DNA from: Deltaproteobacteria bacterium
GTDB lineage: Bacteria; Desulfobacterota; Syntrophobacteria; Syntrophobacterales; Syntrophobacteraceae
Assembly (NCBI GenBank): GCA_021777755.1
Contig: JAJYDE010000003.1
Location: 83,429-147,428 of the forward strand
Length of the DNA stretch: 64,000 nt
Direction of reading: 5' to 3'
Positions 17,850-27,134 of this stretch are shown one piece after another. The stretch's first letter is position 1; each line of letters opens with the position of its first letter. A program made the translations under genes and the position numbers. The notes beneath the pieces were generated by a model, which saw only the letters and a list, made by a program, of their open reading frames with translations, made no database searches and had not been told where the DNA came from.

Positions 17850-19016
17850 TCAAGACTCTTGCCGCCTCACGGCCCCCGGGAGTTTTTGCTCGGCTTTGGC
17901 ATCGACTACCACGACGGTGAGTCCGCGAGCCTTCAGGATCAACTGCTCGACGACGGTTTTTCGTCCGAGCAGCCGCTTCCACAAGGGCAAGTGGCCGGGT
18001 CTGCCGATCACGATATGGCCGACACGGTATTCGCTTGCGAAGTGAAGGATGGTCTCGGCGATGTCCTCGCCCTTGTAGGTGAAAACGATGGCGCCCAGGG
18101 CGTTGGCCAGGGTGAGGGTCTCGGAGAGGTAGCGCTGGGTGGTGGCGTCGATGGCGGTCGGGGATTCGGAGGGCCGTTGGACATAGACGGCGTACCAGTT
18201 GCGGTTTAGGCGCCCGGAAAGCCGCGAGCCGTAGCGAAGCAGCCCCGCGGAATTTGGACCGCGCGAACTGAGGCACACCATCACCTGATCGGGAGCGGTC
18301 GAGTGTTCCTCCTCGGGGGTGCTTCGACGCTTGAGATCGATCTGAGAGGCGAGTTCGCGAAAGGAGAGTTCGCGCAATTCATTCAAGTTGGAGCGTTTGA
18401 AGAAGTTTTCAAGGGCCGTGGGCACTCTTTCGCTCGGGTAGATTTTGCCCTCTTTCATGCGCTGCTGCAGGTCTTCGGGGGCAAGATCGACGTTTACGAT
18501 TTCGTCCGCCTCGGCCAGAATGGCGTCGGGCAGCCGTTCGTGGACCTTGACGCCGACCAGTTGCTCGACCGTATCGTAGAGGCTCTCCAGGTGCTGGACA
18601 TTCATGGTCGTGATGACGTGAATGCCTGCGGCGAGAAGATCCTGGACATCCTGGTACCGCTTTGCGTTTTCGCCCCCCGGAACGTTGGTGTGGGCCAGTT
18701 CATCGACCAATGCCACTTCAGGGCGCCGAGCCAGCAGGGCGTCCAGATCCATTTCTTCAAGCAAAATTCCCCGGTAGTGAATCCGTTTTCTGGGGATGAT
18801 CTCCAGCCCCTCGACCAGCTGTGCGGTTTCGGCCCTTCCATGGGTTTCAACCAGCCCGACGACGATATCGACTCCGGCCAGCCTCAGGCGATGGCCTTCG
18901 AGAAGCATCTGCCAGGTTTTTCCCACTCCTGGGCCATAGCCAAGGTAAACTTTGAGCTTGCCACGTTGGGCGCGGCGAATCAACTGAAGAAAGCTAAGGG
19001 CCTTGTCTTCGGCCAT
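17850..19016 (-). CDS. kdpD: KdpD N-terminal sensor fragment without membrane or kinase domains
   Basis: The 388 aa cover only the cytoplasmic N-terminal half of KdpD. The KdpD domain is about residues 18-230, with Walker A GYGPGVGKT (26-34), LVDELAHTNVPG and TTMNVQHLES. A universal-stress-protein-like domain covers about 250-380 and ends GHIVIGRPGHLPLWKRLLGR. Full KdpD (about 890 aa) then has four helices and a histidine kinase; these are absent and the gene ends cleanly. A separate histidine kinase and response regulator lie at the head of the operon, so the kinase function is probably supplied in trans. The start has GGAGGTCCCG upstream, 24 bp after kdpC. Confidence 0.9.
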   Translation of the reverse strand: MAEDKALSFLQLIRRAQRGKLKVYLGYGPGVGKTWQMLLEGHRLRLAGVDIVVGLVETHGRAETAQLVEGLEIIPRKRIHYRGILLEEMDLDALLARRPEVALVDELAHTNVPGGENAKRYQDVQDLLAAGIHVITTMNVQHLESLYDTVEQLVGVKVHERLPDAILAEADEIVNVDLAPEDLQQRMKEGKIYPSERVPTALENFFKRSNLNELRELSFRELASQIDLKRRSTPEEEHSTAPDQVMVCLSSRGPNSAGLLRYGSRLSGRLNRNWYAVYVQRPSESPTAIDATTQRYLSETLTLANALGAIVFTYKGEDIAETILHFASEYRVGHIVIGRPGHLPLWKRLLGRKTVVEQLILKARGLTVVVVDAKAEQKLPGAVRRQES

Positions 19017-19040
19017 CGGGACCTCCGGCTTGAACGAGGA

Positions 19041-19637
19041 TCACTTTTTGTTGCTCTTGTCGAGGGCGAGGTTTATCAGCAGAACGTTTACCCGGGGTTC
19101 GCCCAAAAAGCCCAGTTGACGGCCGGCGGTGAACCTTGCGATAAATCGGCGCACGACCTCGACCGACATTGCCCTGGCACGGGCAACCCTTGGCGCCTGC
19201 AATTGGGCATTTTCCACGCTGATATCGGTATCGAGGCCGGAGCCGGAGGCCGTCACCGCATCGGCGGGGACCTTGACGGCGGGCGGGAGGTCATTTTCGG
19301 ACCGATAGGCCTCGACCCTGGTTTTTACCTCATCGTGGAGCTTTTTGGAAAGAGGCCCCAGGTTGCTCGCGTTGGAACTTGCGGCGTCATAGCCGTTATC
19401 TCCCGCCTCGGAGGGACGGGGATGAAAGTAGCGCTCTCCGGTGAAATTCTGGGCGATAAGGCTGCTGCCGACCACCTTTGCGCCCCGCCTTACGAGCGAA
19501 CCGTTCGCCTGGTCATGGAAGGCGAGTTGGCCTATACCCCAGACCAGGAGCGGATAGAGCCCGCAAAGCACTGTTCCAAGAATGATCGTCACCACTGCCG
19601 AGGCCCGGAAATCCTTAATCAACGCCTTTATGTTCAT
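19041..19637 (-). CDS. kdpC: Potassium-transporting ATPase subunit KdpC
   Basis: Assembly and affinity subunit of the KdpFABC high-affinity potassium pump, a single-pass membrane protein. The 198 aa include an N-terminal helix (VVTIILGTVLCGLYPLLVWGI region), GSSLIAQNFTGERYFHPRPS and GSGLDTDISVENAQLQAPRV, both diagnostic for KdpC. The ATG follows AGGAG and lies 12 bp after the kdpB stop. Confidence 0.97.
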   Translation of the reverse strand: MNIKALIKDFRASAVVTIILGTVLCGLYPLLVWGIGQLAFHDQANGSLVRRGAKVVGSSLIAQNFTGERYFHPRPSEAGDNGYDAASSNASNLGPLSKKLHDEVKTRVEAYRSENDLPPAVKVPADAVTASGSGLDTDISVENAQLQAPRVARARAMSVEVVRRFIARFTAGRQLGFLGEPRVNVLLINLALDKSNKK

Positions 19638-19649
19638 AGCTCTTTCTCC

Positions 19650-21674
19650 TCAGGCCAGTCCGACGGCCCGGATTATCATGTCGATCAGCTTAATGCCGAT
19701 AAAGGGAATGATGAGCCCGCCCAGGCCGTAGATGAGAAGATTTCGGCGCAGGATCTCCGCGGCCCCCAGAGCGCGGAATTTAATGCCTTTAAGGGCCAGG
19801 GGAATTAGGGCCACGATGATCACGGCGTTAAAGATGACGGCACTGAGGATGGCGCTGTGGGGGGTGCCGAGCCTCATTACGTTCAAGGGGGCGATGACCG
19901 GGAAAGTCGATACCAGCATGGCCGGAATGATGGCGAAAAATTTGGACACATCGTTTGCCACGCTGAAGGTCGTAAGGGCTCCCCGGGTCATGAGGAGCTG
20001 TTTTCCGATCTCGACCACCTCGATGAGCTTGGTGGGGTTGGAATCCAGATCGACCATGTTGCCGGCTTCCTTGGCGGCCTGGGTGCCTGTGTTCATGGCC
20101 ACGCCGACATCTGCCTGTGCGAGGGCGGGGGCGTCATTGGTGCCATCCCCCGTCATGGCCACAAGATGCCCCACCGCCTGCTCGCGGCGAATGAGCGCGA
20201 GTTTATCCTCTGGGCGGGCTTCGGACAAAAAGTCGTCCACTCCGGCTTCCCGGGCGATGGCTTCGGCGGTGAGGCGATTATCCCCGGTAATCATGACCGT
20301 GCGGATGCCCATGGCGCGAAAGCGTTCAAACCGGTCCTGAAGGCCGCCTTTTACGATATCCTTGAGATGAATGGCGCCCATTATTTTCCGGTCCTTGGCC
20401 ACTACAAGCGGGGTCGCTCCCTTCTGTGCGATATCCTGAACACTGGCCACGACCTCTGGGGGCAAATCTTCGCCAACGAATTCACACACGGCGTCGGCGG
20501 CACCCTTGCGGTACTGGCGCCCGTCGAGATTTACACCGCTCATGCGGGTTCTGGCGGTGAAGGCAATGAACTCGGCCTGTTCGAATCCGCTCAGATCCCT
20601 TTCACGAATGCCAAACTCCTTGGCCAAAACGACGATGCTTCGGCCCTCGGGCGTCTCGTCGGCAAGCGAGGCGAGTTGGGCCGCGTCGGCCAGTTCTTCG
20701 ACCGAGACCCCTGGAGCTGGCACGAACGAAACGGCCTGCCGGTTTCCAAGGGTTATGGTTCCGGTCTTATCGAGCAAAAGCACGTCCACGTCCCCGGCAG
20801 CCTCGACGGCCCGGCCGCTCATGGCCAAAACGTTATGCTGCACCAGCCGGTCGATGCCCGCAATGCCTATGGCGCTAAGAAGCCCGCCGATGGTGGTGGG
20901 GATGAGGCATACCAGAAGGGCGGCCAGAACGGTTATGGAAAAGAGCGTATGGGAATAGGCGCCGAAGGGCTTGAGAGTTGCCACCACGATGATGAAAAGG
21001 ATGGTAAGGGAGGCAAGAAGGATGGTAAGGGCGATTTCATTTGGCGTTTTCTGCCGCTTTGCGCCCTCTACGAGGCTTATCATGTGGTCCATGAAGCTCT
21101 CGCCCGGATTGGCCGTCACCCGGATTGTTATCTCGTCGGAGAGAACGCGGGTGCCTCCGGTGACCGCGCTGCGGTCGCCTCCCGACTCGCGGATAACGGG
21201 CGCGGACTCCCCCGTAATGGCCGACTCGTCAACGCTTGCGGCCCCCCGGGTCACATCGCCGTCAGCCGGAATGACCTCGCCGGCCTTGACAACCACCATG
21301 TCGTCTTTTCGAAGCGACTCGGCGGCGACGGTCTTGGTCGTTCCATTCGGCTGGAGAAGATTTGCCGTGGTAAGAGTACGGGCTTTGCGCAGCGTATCGG
21401 CCTGGGCTTTGCCCCGCCCTTCGGCCATGGCCTCGGCAAAATTGGCAAAAAGCACCGTAAACCATAGCCACAGTGATATTTGCAGCGGAAAACCTATCGC
21501 CTGGCCGCGCAGGGGGGCGAAAATCAGCTCGACGGTAGTAACTATCGCGCCCACCAAGGTGACGAAGATTACCGGGTTTTTTGCCAGGTAGACCGGGTTC
21601 AGTTTCAGGAAACTGTCCCGAATCGCGGGAACAAGGATCGATCTGTCGAAAAGTGAATGTTCTTTTCCGGCCAT
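19650..21674 (-). CDS. kdpB: Potassium-transporting ATPase ATP-binding subunit KdpB
   Basis: P-type ATPase subunit that drives Kdp potassium uptake. The 674 aa show the TGES actuator loop ([11 protein letters not shown]), the phosphorylation motif DKTGTIT in [14 protein letters not shown], nucleotide-domain residues (KGAADAV) and the hinge [17 protein letters not shown]. The C-terminal helices end near [14 protein letters not shown]. It lies between kdpA (12 bp away) and kdpC in the usual order. Confidence 0.98.
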   Translation of the reverse strand: MAGKEHSLFDRSILVPAIRDSFLKLNPVYLAKNPVIFVTLVGAIVTTVELIFAPLRGQAIGFPLQISLWLWFTVLFANFAEAMAEGRGKAQADTLRKARTLTTANLLQPNGTTKTVAAESLRKDDMVVVKAGEVIPADGDVTRGAASVDESAITGESAPVIRESGGDRSAVTGGTRVLSDEITIRVTANPGESFMDHMISLVEGAKRQKTPNEIALTILLASLTILFIIVVATLKPFGAYSHTLFSITVLAALLVCLIPTTIGGLLSAIGIAGIDRLVQHNVLAMSGRAVEAAGDVDVLLLDKTGTITLGNRQAVSFVPAPGVSVEELADAAQLASLADETPEGRSIVVLAKEFGIRERDLSGFEQAEFIAFTARTRMSGVNLDGRQYRKGAADAVCEFVGEDLPPEVVASVQDIAQKGATPLVVAKDRKIMGAIHLKDIVKGGLQDRFERFRAMGIRTVMITGDNRLTAEAIAREAGVDDFLSEARPEDKLALIRREQAVGHLVAMTGDGTNDAPALAQADVGVAMNTGTQAAKEAGNMVDLDSNPTKLIEVVEIGKQLLMTRGALTTFSVANDVSKFFAIIPAMLVSTFPVIAPLNVMRLGTPHSAILSAVIFNAVIIVALIPLALKGIKFRALGAAEILRRNLLIYGLGGLIIPFIGIKLIDMIIRAVGLA

Positions 21675-21686
21675 CTGTACTACCCC

Positions 21687-23438
21687 TCAAAAAAGCATGG
21701 TCGAGTGGACCATGAGGAAGTGTTCCACAATGGGGCCCAAGCTCACCACGGGAAAAAAGGTCAAGGCTCCGACAATCAGAACCGTGCCGATAATGAGAAG
21801 GATGAAGGTTGCGCCGGCAACGGGCATGGAACCCGAACTTACCGGAACGGCCTTTTTGGACGCAAGGCTTCCAGCAAGGGCCAGCACGGGAACGATCACA
21901 AAATAGCGGCCAACAAGCATTGCGAGACCAAGGGTGGTGTTGTAGGGCAAGGTGTTCCCGCTAAGACCCGCAAAGGCGCTGCCGTTGTTGTTGATACACG
22001 AGGTGAAGGCGTAGAGGATTTCGCTAAGGCCGTGGGGACCCGTGTTATTGAGTCCCGCAAGCCCCCAGGTGGAAACGCAGGCAAGGGCGGTAAATCCGAG
22101 AAGCACCGCCGAGGGCAAAAGAATGGCAAGCACCGCGGCCATGACATCGTAGGATTCGAGTTTTTTGCCCAAGTACTCGGGCGTTCGACCGATCATGAGA
22201 CCCGCGAGAAATATGGCCAGCACCACGAAGATCAAAATGCCGTAAAGACCGGCCCCCACACCCCCGAAGACCACGCATCCCGTGTGCATGTTAAAGAGGG
22301 GCACGAGTCCTCCGAGGGGCAGAAAGGAATCGTGCATGGAGTTAACCGCTCCGCATGAAGTATCGGTTGTAACGGTTGCAAAGAGCGCGGAATCAAAGGC
22401 GCCGAATCGGGCCTCCTTTCCTTCCATATTGCCCTGGCGGGCGGAAACGCCAAGCGAGGTAAGCCGCGGGTTGCCCCGGGATTCGGACCACCAGCAGATC
22501 ATGGTGCCGGCAAGAAAAAGGATTAACATGGCCGACCAGATGGACCAGCCGTGCTTCTGGTTTCCCACCATGCGGCCGAGCCAATAGGTCAGGCCGCTAC
22601 CGATGGCGAAAATCGAGAGCATTTCGACAAAATTCGATAGAGGTGTCGGGTTTTCGTAGGGGTGGGCGGAATTGGCGTTCATGAACCCGCCACCGTTGGT
22701 CCCCAGTTCCTTTATCGCCTCCTGGGAGGCGACCGGCCCCATGGCGATCGACTGCGTCGAGATCAGCTTTTGCCCCGTGGCGGTTTTTCCCGTGTAGGGT
22801 TCAACGATGTGAGCGGTCACGTAGTGGCTGAAATTTTGGATCACCCCCTGGGACATGAGGAAAACTGCCATAATTATGCTTAGCGGAAGCAAAAGATAGA
22901 GGCTTACCCGTGTGAGATCGACCCAGAAATTTCCGAGGAGCCTTGTTTTCTGCCTGGCTATGCCGCGAACCAAGGCTGCAGCGACCGAAATACCCATCGC
23001 GGCGGAAAAGAAATTGTGCGATGTGAGCGCCACCATCTGGGATAAGTAGGTCATGGTGGACTCGCCGCCGTAATTTTGCCAGTTGGTGTTGGTGGTGAAG
23101 CTCGAAGCGGTGTTGAAGGAAAGATCGGGCGAAAGGGCCCCGAAGTGCTGAGGATTCAGCGGCAAAAATTGCTGGAGCCTCAGCAGGGCGTAGGTGAAAA
23201 GGGCCCCTGCAAGGCTGAAGACAAGAGCCGAGCCGGCATAACCCTTCCAGTCCTGCTCGCCGGTCCCTTCGGCGCCAATACAGCCGTAGACCAGATTTTC
23301 CACCGGTTTTAAAACCGGCTCCAGAAATGTTTGTCCCGCAGGGTCGAGCACCCGCATGAGGTAGAGCCCGAGAGGCTTCGTAACAGCCAGCAAGACGACG
23401 GTGAATACGGCCAGTTGAACCCAGCCCGCAGCATGCAT
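21687..23438 (-). CDS. kdpA: Potassium-transporting ATPase potassium-binding subunit KdpA
   Basis: Channel-like subunit of KdpFABC. The 583 aa carry about ten membrane helices and four selectivity-filter-like loops, for example SFTTNTNWQNYGGESTMTYL, ELGTNGGGFMNANSAHPYEN and NNNGSAFAGLSGNTLPYNT. The ATG ending at 23438 has GAGGAG in front and follows kdpF by 11 bp. Confidence 0.98.
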   Translation of the reverse strand: MHAAGWVQLAVFTVVLLAVTKPLGLYLMRVLDPAGQTFLEPVLKPVENLVYGCIGAEGTGEQDWKGYAGSALVFSLAGALFTYALLRLQQFLPLNPQHFGALSPDLSFNTASSFTTNTNWQNYGGESTMTYLSQMVALTSHNFFSAAMGISVAAALVRGIARQKTRLLGNFWVDLTRVSLYLLLPLSIIMAVFLMSQGVIQNFSHYVTAHIVEPYTGKTATGQKLISTQSIAMGPVASQEAIKELGTNGGGFMNANSAHPYENPTPLSNFVEMLSIFAIGSGLTYWLGRMVGNQKHGWSIWSAMLILFLAGTMICWWSESRGNPRLTSLGVSARQGNMEGKEARFGAFDSALFATVTTDTSCGAVNSMHDSFLPLGGLVPLFNMHTGCVVFGGVGAGLYGILIFVVLAIFLAGLMIGRTPEYLGKKLESYDVMAAVLAILLPSAVLLGFTALACVSTWGLAGLNNTGPHGLSEILYAFTSCINNNGSAFAGLSGNTLPYNTTLGLAMLVGRYFVIVPVLALAGSLASKKAVPVSSGSMPVAGATFILLIIGTVLIVGALTFFPVVSLGPIVEHFLMVHSTMLF

Positions 23439-23449
23439 TCAAGTTCTCC

Positions 23450-23536
23450 TCAAAAGTCTTCAGGTCGGATGAGTACCCAGAATAGATAAATTATCAGGGC
23501 GACAGCTATAATTCCTACGATTATGTCTTCGATCAT
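23450..23536 (-). CDS. kdpF: KdpF, small stabilising subunit of the Kdp ATPase (28 aa)
   Basis: A 28-residue single-helix peptide starting MIEDIIVGIIAVALIIYLFW and ending VLIRPEDF. The ending matches the KdpF pattern (helix, then L-x-x-P-E-x-F). KdpF stabilises the KdpABC complex. Its ATG overlaps the stop of the preceding 30-aa frame (ATGA), so the two are coupled. It is short enough to be missed by gene finders. Confidence 0.9.
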   Translation of the reverse strand: MIEDIIVGIIAVALIIYLFWVLIRPEDF

Positions 23537-23625
23537 TTCCTCTCACTTTCAAAAAAAAGCGCATACAATCCGGAAAGAATGAAAAACCCGATCAGAATGC
23601 CAACATACAAAACGTCCCAAAACAT
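23533..23625 (-). CDS. Kdp-associated mini membrane protein (30 aa)
   Basis: A 30-residue frame starting MFWDVLYVGILIGFFILSGL and ending YALFFESERK. It lies between the histidine kinase gene and kdpF, with GAGGAGGGATC right before the ATG. It is one hydrophobic helix with a charged tail. It resembles the unnamed short proteins found upstream of kdpF in many Gram-negatives. Tight coupling to kdpF suggests a role in assembly or regulation of the pump. That role is inferred. Confidence 0.7.
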   Translation of the reverse strand: MFWDVLYVGILIGFFILSGLYALFFESERK

Positions 23626-23634
23626 GATCCCTCC

Positions 23635-25482
23635 TCAGGAACACGGGCCCGCATCGGGCAAAGGGTTTGATGCGCTCTCGGCCGGCTTCAAGGTGAATGA
23701 AAACCGCGTGCCTTGGCCCGGCTTGCTGCTCACCTCAATTTTACCGCCGTGGGCCTCGATTATTTCCTTTACGATCGCAAGGCCCAACCCCGTGGTGCTC
23801 AATCTGCCGTGACCGGGGGCCCGGAAGAATTTTTCGAAGATATGCGGCAGGTACTCCTCAGATATACCGGAGCCGGTATCTTCCACACGGAAAAAGACAA
23901 GTTCATTCTCAACGCCTGCCGAGACCTTCACCTGTCCGCCCGGCCGGGTAAATTTCAAACCGTTGTCGAGCAGGTTGGAAAATACGATTTCCATTCTCAT
24001 CCTGTCGGCCATGACTTCCGGGACATCCCCCGGAAGGTCCAAAACGAGCGCCACACCCCTGTCGGCATAAGCGGGCTTCATTTCCTCGATCACACTTAGC
24101 AGGAACTGGTCGGGATTTACCGGCTCGATCTCGATTTTGGAAGCCCCCGACTCGAGTTTGTGAATGTCGAGCAGGTTTTCGATGATATTGTAGAGCCGAT
24201 CGGAATCGTCGCGGGCGGCCACAACGAGTTCCGCCTGTTTGGGTGAGAGCGGGCCGAGCTTTTCGGAAAGCAGTACATGGGCGGCAAGCCTGATGGAAGT
24301 AAGAGGGGTTTTGAGTTCATGGGAAACCGTGGATATCAGGCCGCTTTTCATTTCATCGATCTGCCTCGACCTGGTTACGTCCGCCAGGATCAATGTGACC
24401 CCGATGAGCCTTCTTTCCTCGTCCAACATGGGTACGGCTTCGGGAAGAAAGAAATGCTCCTCGCCGTCTTTAAAAATCTGTATGGCCGATTCATGGGTTT
24501 TGAAAGAGGCCGGACGACGTTCGAGAAGAACGCGCTCGAACAGATCGCGGATCTTTTCGTGTTCGACCGCCTCGATGGCTTTTCCCGGTCGGAGGTCGAA
24601 GAGCCTTTGGGCAAATTCATTTGCAGTCTCGATAATCCCGGCCGCATTGCAGATGATCACGGCGTCCGGAAGAGCGTTGAGGGCCGAAAGGGTGGCTTTT
24701 TGAGACCGGATGAGCCGGGCACGGTTCGAGCGCCTGAACTCTCTAAGAGTTGAAGTCATATCGTTAAAAGCCGATGCGAGTTGCCCTATTTCGTCGCCCG
24801 AGGAGACCCTTACCACCAGATCCAGGTTTCCCTTCTGAATTTCTTTCACCGAGCGGGTCAAATTGGATATGGGCCTTGCGATGGAGGCCCCCGTAACGAT
24901 GACGAATATAAATCCCAGTCCGATTCCCACCGTGACAAGGGCCAGCACTTCGCGATCGGCCTTGGCCTCCTGTTGGCGAAATTTCGTGGTGCCGGAGATC
25001 AGATTGTCCAGGTTCATGTCGGAGGTTCGCCCGGCCAGATCCTTGATTGCGTCTGAAAGCGGCAAAAGGCGCGACAGATAAAAAGCCTTGCGAGCGTTCC
25101 CATCGGGCAGCTTTTGATACCGTTCCAGATCCATTCCGAACTCTTCCCATGATCGAGTCAGTTGCCGGTAAAGCGCGGCCTCCCCCGGCGGAGCCCCCCT
25201 ACCCTTCAGCGCCTGGAGACTTTGAGAGAATCTCGCAACCGCTACCTTCATGTCGGGCATCCCCGACTTGCCTTCAAAAACAAAGCTCCGAACGCTTCCA
25301 TCGATTTGTTCCACAGCCTGTTTCATGTTCCTCAAGGCAACAATTCTGTTGCGGCCTTGCAGAAAAACCGCCTGCTGCCTCATGCCCGATTCGCGCATGG
25401 CCCCGATGGTGATGATGCCCACCGCCATAAGAATCACGAGCGGGCCAAAGGAAGCCGCGACAAGTTTGGTTCTCACTCCCAT
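23635..25482 (-). CDS. Membrane sensor histidine kinase of the kdp locus (HAMP, PAS, HisKA, HATPase)
   Basis: A 615-aa kinase. TM1 is at about 8-28, followed by a helical periplasmic domain to about 175. TM2 is near 180-200, then HAMP (SIARPISNLTRSVKEIQKGN). A PAS domain covers about 265-375. HisKA has SHELKTPLTSIRLAAHVL (phospho-histidine) and HATPase has the N-box NLLDNGLKF, DTGSGI and TGLGLAIVKEI. All kinase motifs are intact. It is the first gene behind the -24/-12 promoter at 25513-25529 and ends 9 bp before the mini-protein that precedes kdpF. It probably replaces the missing kinase half of KdpD and phosphorylates the regulator encoded upstream. Confidence 0.9.
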   Translation of the reverse strand: MGVRTKLVAASFGPLVILMAVGIITIGAMRESGMRQQAVFLQGRNRIVALRNMKQAVEQIDGSVRSFVFEGKSGMPDMKVAVARFSQSLQALKGRGAPPGEAALYRQLTRSWEEFGMDLERYQKLPDGNARKAFYLSRLLPLSDAIKDLAGRTSDMNLDNLISGTTKFRQQEAKADREVLALVTVGIGLGFIFVIVTGASIARPISNLTRSVKEIQKGNLDLVVRVSSGDEIGQLASAFNDMTSTLREFRRSNRARLIRSQKATLSALNALPDAVIICNAAGIIETANEFAQRLFDLRPGKAIEAVEHEKIRDLFERVLLERRPASFKTHESAIQIFKDGEEHFFLPEAVPMLDEERRLIGVTLILADVTRSRQIDEMKSGLISTVSHELKTPLTSIRLAAHVLLSEKLGPLSPKQAELVVAARDDSDRLYNIIENLLDIHKLESGASKIEIEPVNPDQFLLSVIEEMKPAYADRGVALVLDLPGDVPEVMADRMRMEIVFSNLLDNGLKFTRPGGQVKVSAGVENELVFFRVEDTGSGISEEYLPHIFEKFFRAPGHGRLSTTGLGLAIVKEIIEAHGGKIEVSSKPGQGTRFSFTLKPAESASNPLPDAGPCS

Positions 25483-25512
25483 CTCTTTAAACCTTCCCCG
25501 GGATTATCCATA

Positions 25513-25529
25513 GGCAAATCACGTGCCAA
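25513..25529 (-). promoter_or_regulatory. Sigma-54 (-24/-12) promoter of the kdp operon
   Basis: The minus strand reads TTGGCACGTGATTTGCC, an exact match to TGGCACG-N4-TTGC. The -12 GC is about 33 bp before the kinase ATG, giving a leader of roughly 20 nt. The regulator gene upstream encodes an NtrC-type activator. Confidence 0.88.
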
Positions 25530-25544
25530 GAGCATGGTAAGACA

Positions 25545-25584
25545 AGGTTATGTAATTTCAACCTGTTGCGCATGCCGACCGGCA
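25545..25584. promoter_or_regulatory. Candidate enhancer (UAS) dyads upstream of the kdp sigma-54 promoter
   Basis: Two dyads lie upstream of the -24 box: AGGTT-N10-AACCT (25545-25564) and TGCCG-AC-CGGCA (25573-25584). They start about 16 and 44 bp above the -24 element. NtrC-type activators bind such upstream dyads, so one or both may be the sites of the response regulator encoded at 25650-27008. Confidence 0.45.
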
Positions 25585-25649
25585 CGGTTCAGAAAGACTT
25601 GATTGCAAAATGAAAGATGGCGATTTTCCGAGATTTCAAAAAGAAACAA

Positions 25650-27008
25650 CTACAGGCCGTACTTCTTTCGCTTTCGCCAAAGAGTGACCGAATCCATACC
25701 CAGGATGCATCGGGCTTGCTCGATCGATTTACTGGAGGCGAGCACTCGCCTGATGTGGGTCCTTTCGAGTTCTTCCATGGTGACAGGATCACCTGGTTGG
25801 GACTCGCGATCGGGGGCTTTGAGCTTGACCGGCAGATGGCGAATGGAGACCATGAGTTCTTCGCAGAGCAACACCGAGCGTTCGACGGCGTTTCGCAACT
25901 CCCTCACATTGCCGGGCCAGTCATAGTTTTGCAGAATTTCACAAGCTTCCTTGGAAAACCCCAGAATCCGTCTGTGGTTTTCCCGGGCGAAAAAAGCGAG
26001 CAGATTTTCGGCCAGCGGCAGTATGTCCTCCCGACGCTCTCTAAGCGGGGGCATCAGGAGCGAGACCACATCGAGCCTGTAGAAAAGGTCCTCACGGAAC
26101 TTTCCGGCCTCGATGGCAGCTTCCAGATCGACGTTGGTGGCCGTGATGATCCTGACATCGGCTTTGCGAGTTTTCAGTTCACCGAGGCGTTCGTAGCTCT
26201 TTTCCTGTAGAAACCGAAGCAGCTTGGCCTGAACGGGCGGGGGAAGATCTCCTATTTCATCGAGAAAAAGCGTACCTCCCTCGCTGGCCGCAATGCGTCC
26301 CGGATAGTCTCGCACCGCCCCGGTAAAGGCCCCGCGGGCATGGCCGAAAAGTTCGCTTTCGAGCAGTTCGGCGCTAAGAGTTGGGCAGGATACGGTGGCG
26401 AAGGGTTTGAGAGATCGGCCGCTCCAGGAATGGAGCAGGCGGGCCAGGATGGTTTTACCCGTGCCGGACTGACCGCGAATTAGAAGCGAGGCATCGCTGC
26501 CGGCAACCTGGCGGGCCATCAGCAGGACCCGCTGCATGGCGGGGCTTTTGCTTTCGAGCACCGCCTCCGGAACGACTTCTTTAAGTCTGTCCTGAAGAGA
26601 GGCCACTTTCTGCTCAAGGGCCCTGATTTCAAGGACCTTGCCGACAAGCAGTGAAAGCTGGTCGTTGGAAAAAGGCTTTGGCAGATAGTCGAAGGCGCCC
26701 CTGCGCATGGCCTCGACGGCCGTGTCGATCGAGGCGTAGGCGGTGATCACGATGCACTTGATCCAGGGGCAAAGCGACCGAAGATCTCCTAGAAGATCGA
26801 GCCCGGACTCGGAGCCCAGGCGAAGGTCGAGCAGCGCCAGATCGAAATGACGCTCACCGGCCCTTTCCAGTGCGTCCGCCGGGTTTGCGGCCGAAGTTGC
26901 GAGGTGGCCCTGGGATTCAAGAGCAATGGCGAGCGTTTTCCGAATATTGGGCTCATCATCGACGATGAGGATGGAAAGGGAGGAATTTGTCTGCAAGTCG
27001 GATTTCAT
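25650..27008 (-). CDS. Sigma-54-dependent response regulator (NtrC type) of the kdp locus
   Basis: A 452-aa regulator. The receiver domain spans residues about 12-125, with acidic pair DD (17-18) and phospho-acceptor D61 in ALLDLR. The AAA+ domain has Walker A GQSGTGKT, an intact GAFTGA loop and GTLFLDEIGDLPPPV. A C-terminal Fis-type HTH ends MDSVTLWRKRKKYGL. It is unlike KdpE, the OmpR-type regulator that usually controls kdp. The gene is upstream of the kinase gene on the same strand, and the -24/-12 promoter lies between them, so it most likely activates kdp. Confidence 0.92.
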   Translation of the reverse strand: MKSDLQTNSSLSILIVDDEPNIRKTLAIALESQGHLATSAANPADALERAGERHFDLALLDLRLGSESGLDLLGDLRSLCPWIKCIVITAYASIDTAVEAMRRGAFDYLPKPFSNDQLSLLVGKVLEIRALEQKVASLQDRLKEVVPEAVLESKSPAMQRVLLMARQVAGSDASLLIRGQSGTGKTILARLLHSWSGRSLKPFATVSCPTLSAELLESELFGHARGAFTGAVRDYPGRIAASEGGTLFLDEIGDLPPPVQAKLLRFLQEKSYERLGELKTRKADVRIITATNVDLEAAIEAGKFREDLFYRLDVVSLLMPPLRERREDILPLAENLLAFFARENHRRILGFSKEACEILQNYDWPGNVRELRNAVERSVLLCEELMVSIRHLPVKLKAPDRESQPGDPVTMEELERTHIRRVLASSKSIEQARCILGMDSVTLWRKRKKYGL

Positions 27009-27056
27009 CCGAAAAACTCCCGAGCAGGTCTATCAAACATCTTTGCCCATGAGAAG

Positions 27057-27086
27057 CTGAAAAAGGGCGGCCATAAGCCGCCCTTT
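27057..27086 (-). terminator. Rho-independent terminator of the Lon-like protease gene
   Basis: Minus-strand stem AAAGGGCGGC with a 5-nt loop and GCCGCCCTTT, followed by a short T-run (TTTTT, then C). It lies 48 bp after the protease stop codon and before the response regulator gene, so it insulates kdp from upstream transcription. Confidence 0.88.
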
Positions 27087-27134
27087 CAAAGCCTTCAAAG
27101 CAGGTCCTGGAAAGCCAGGCCAAAAGCGGTTTTC

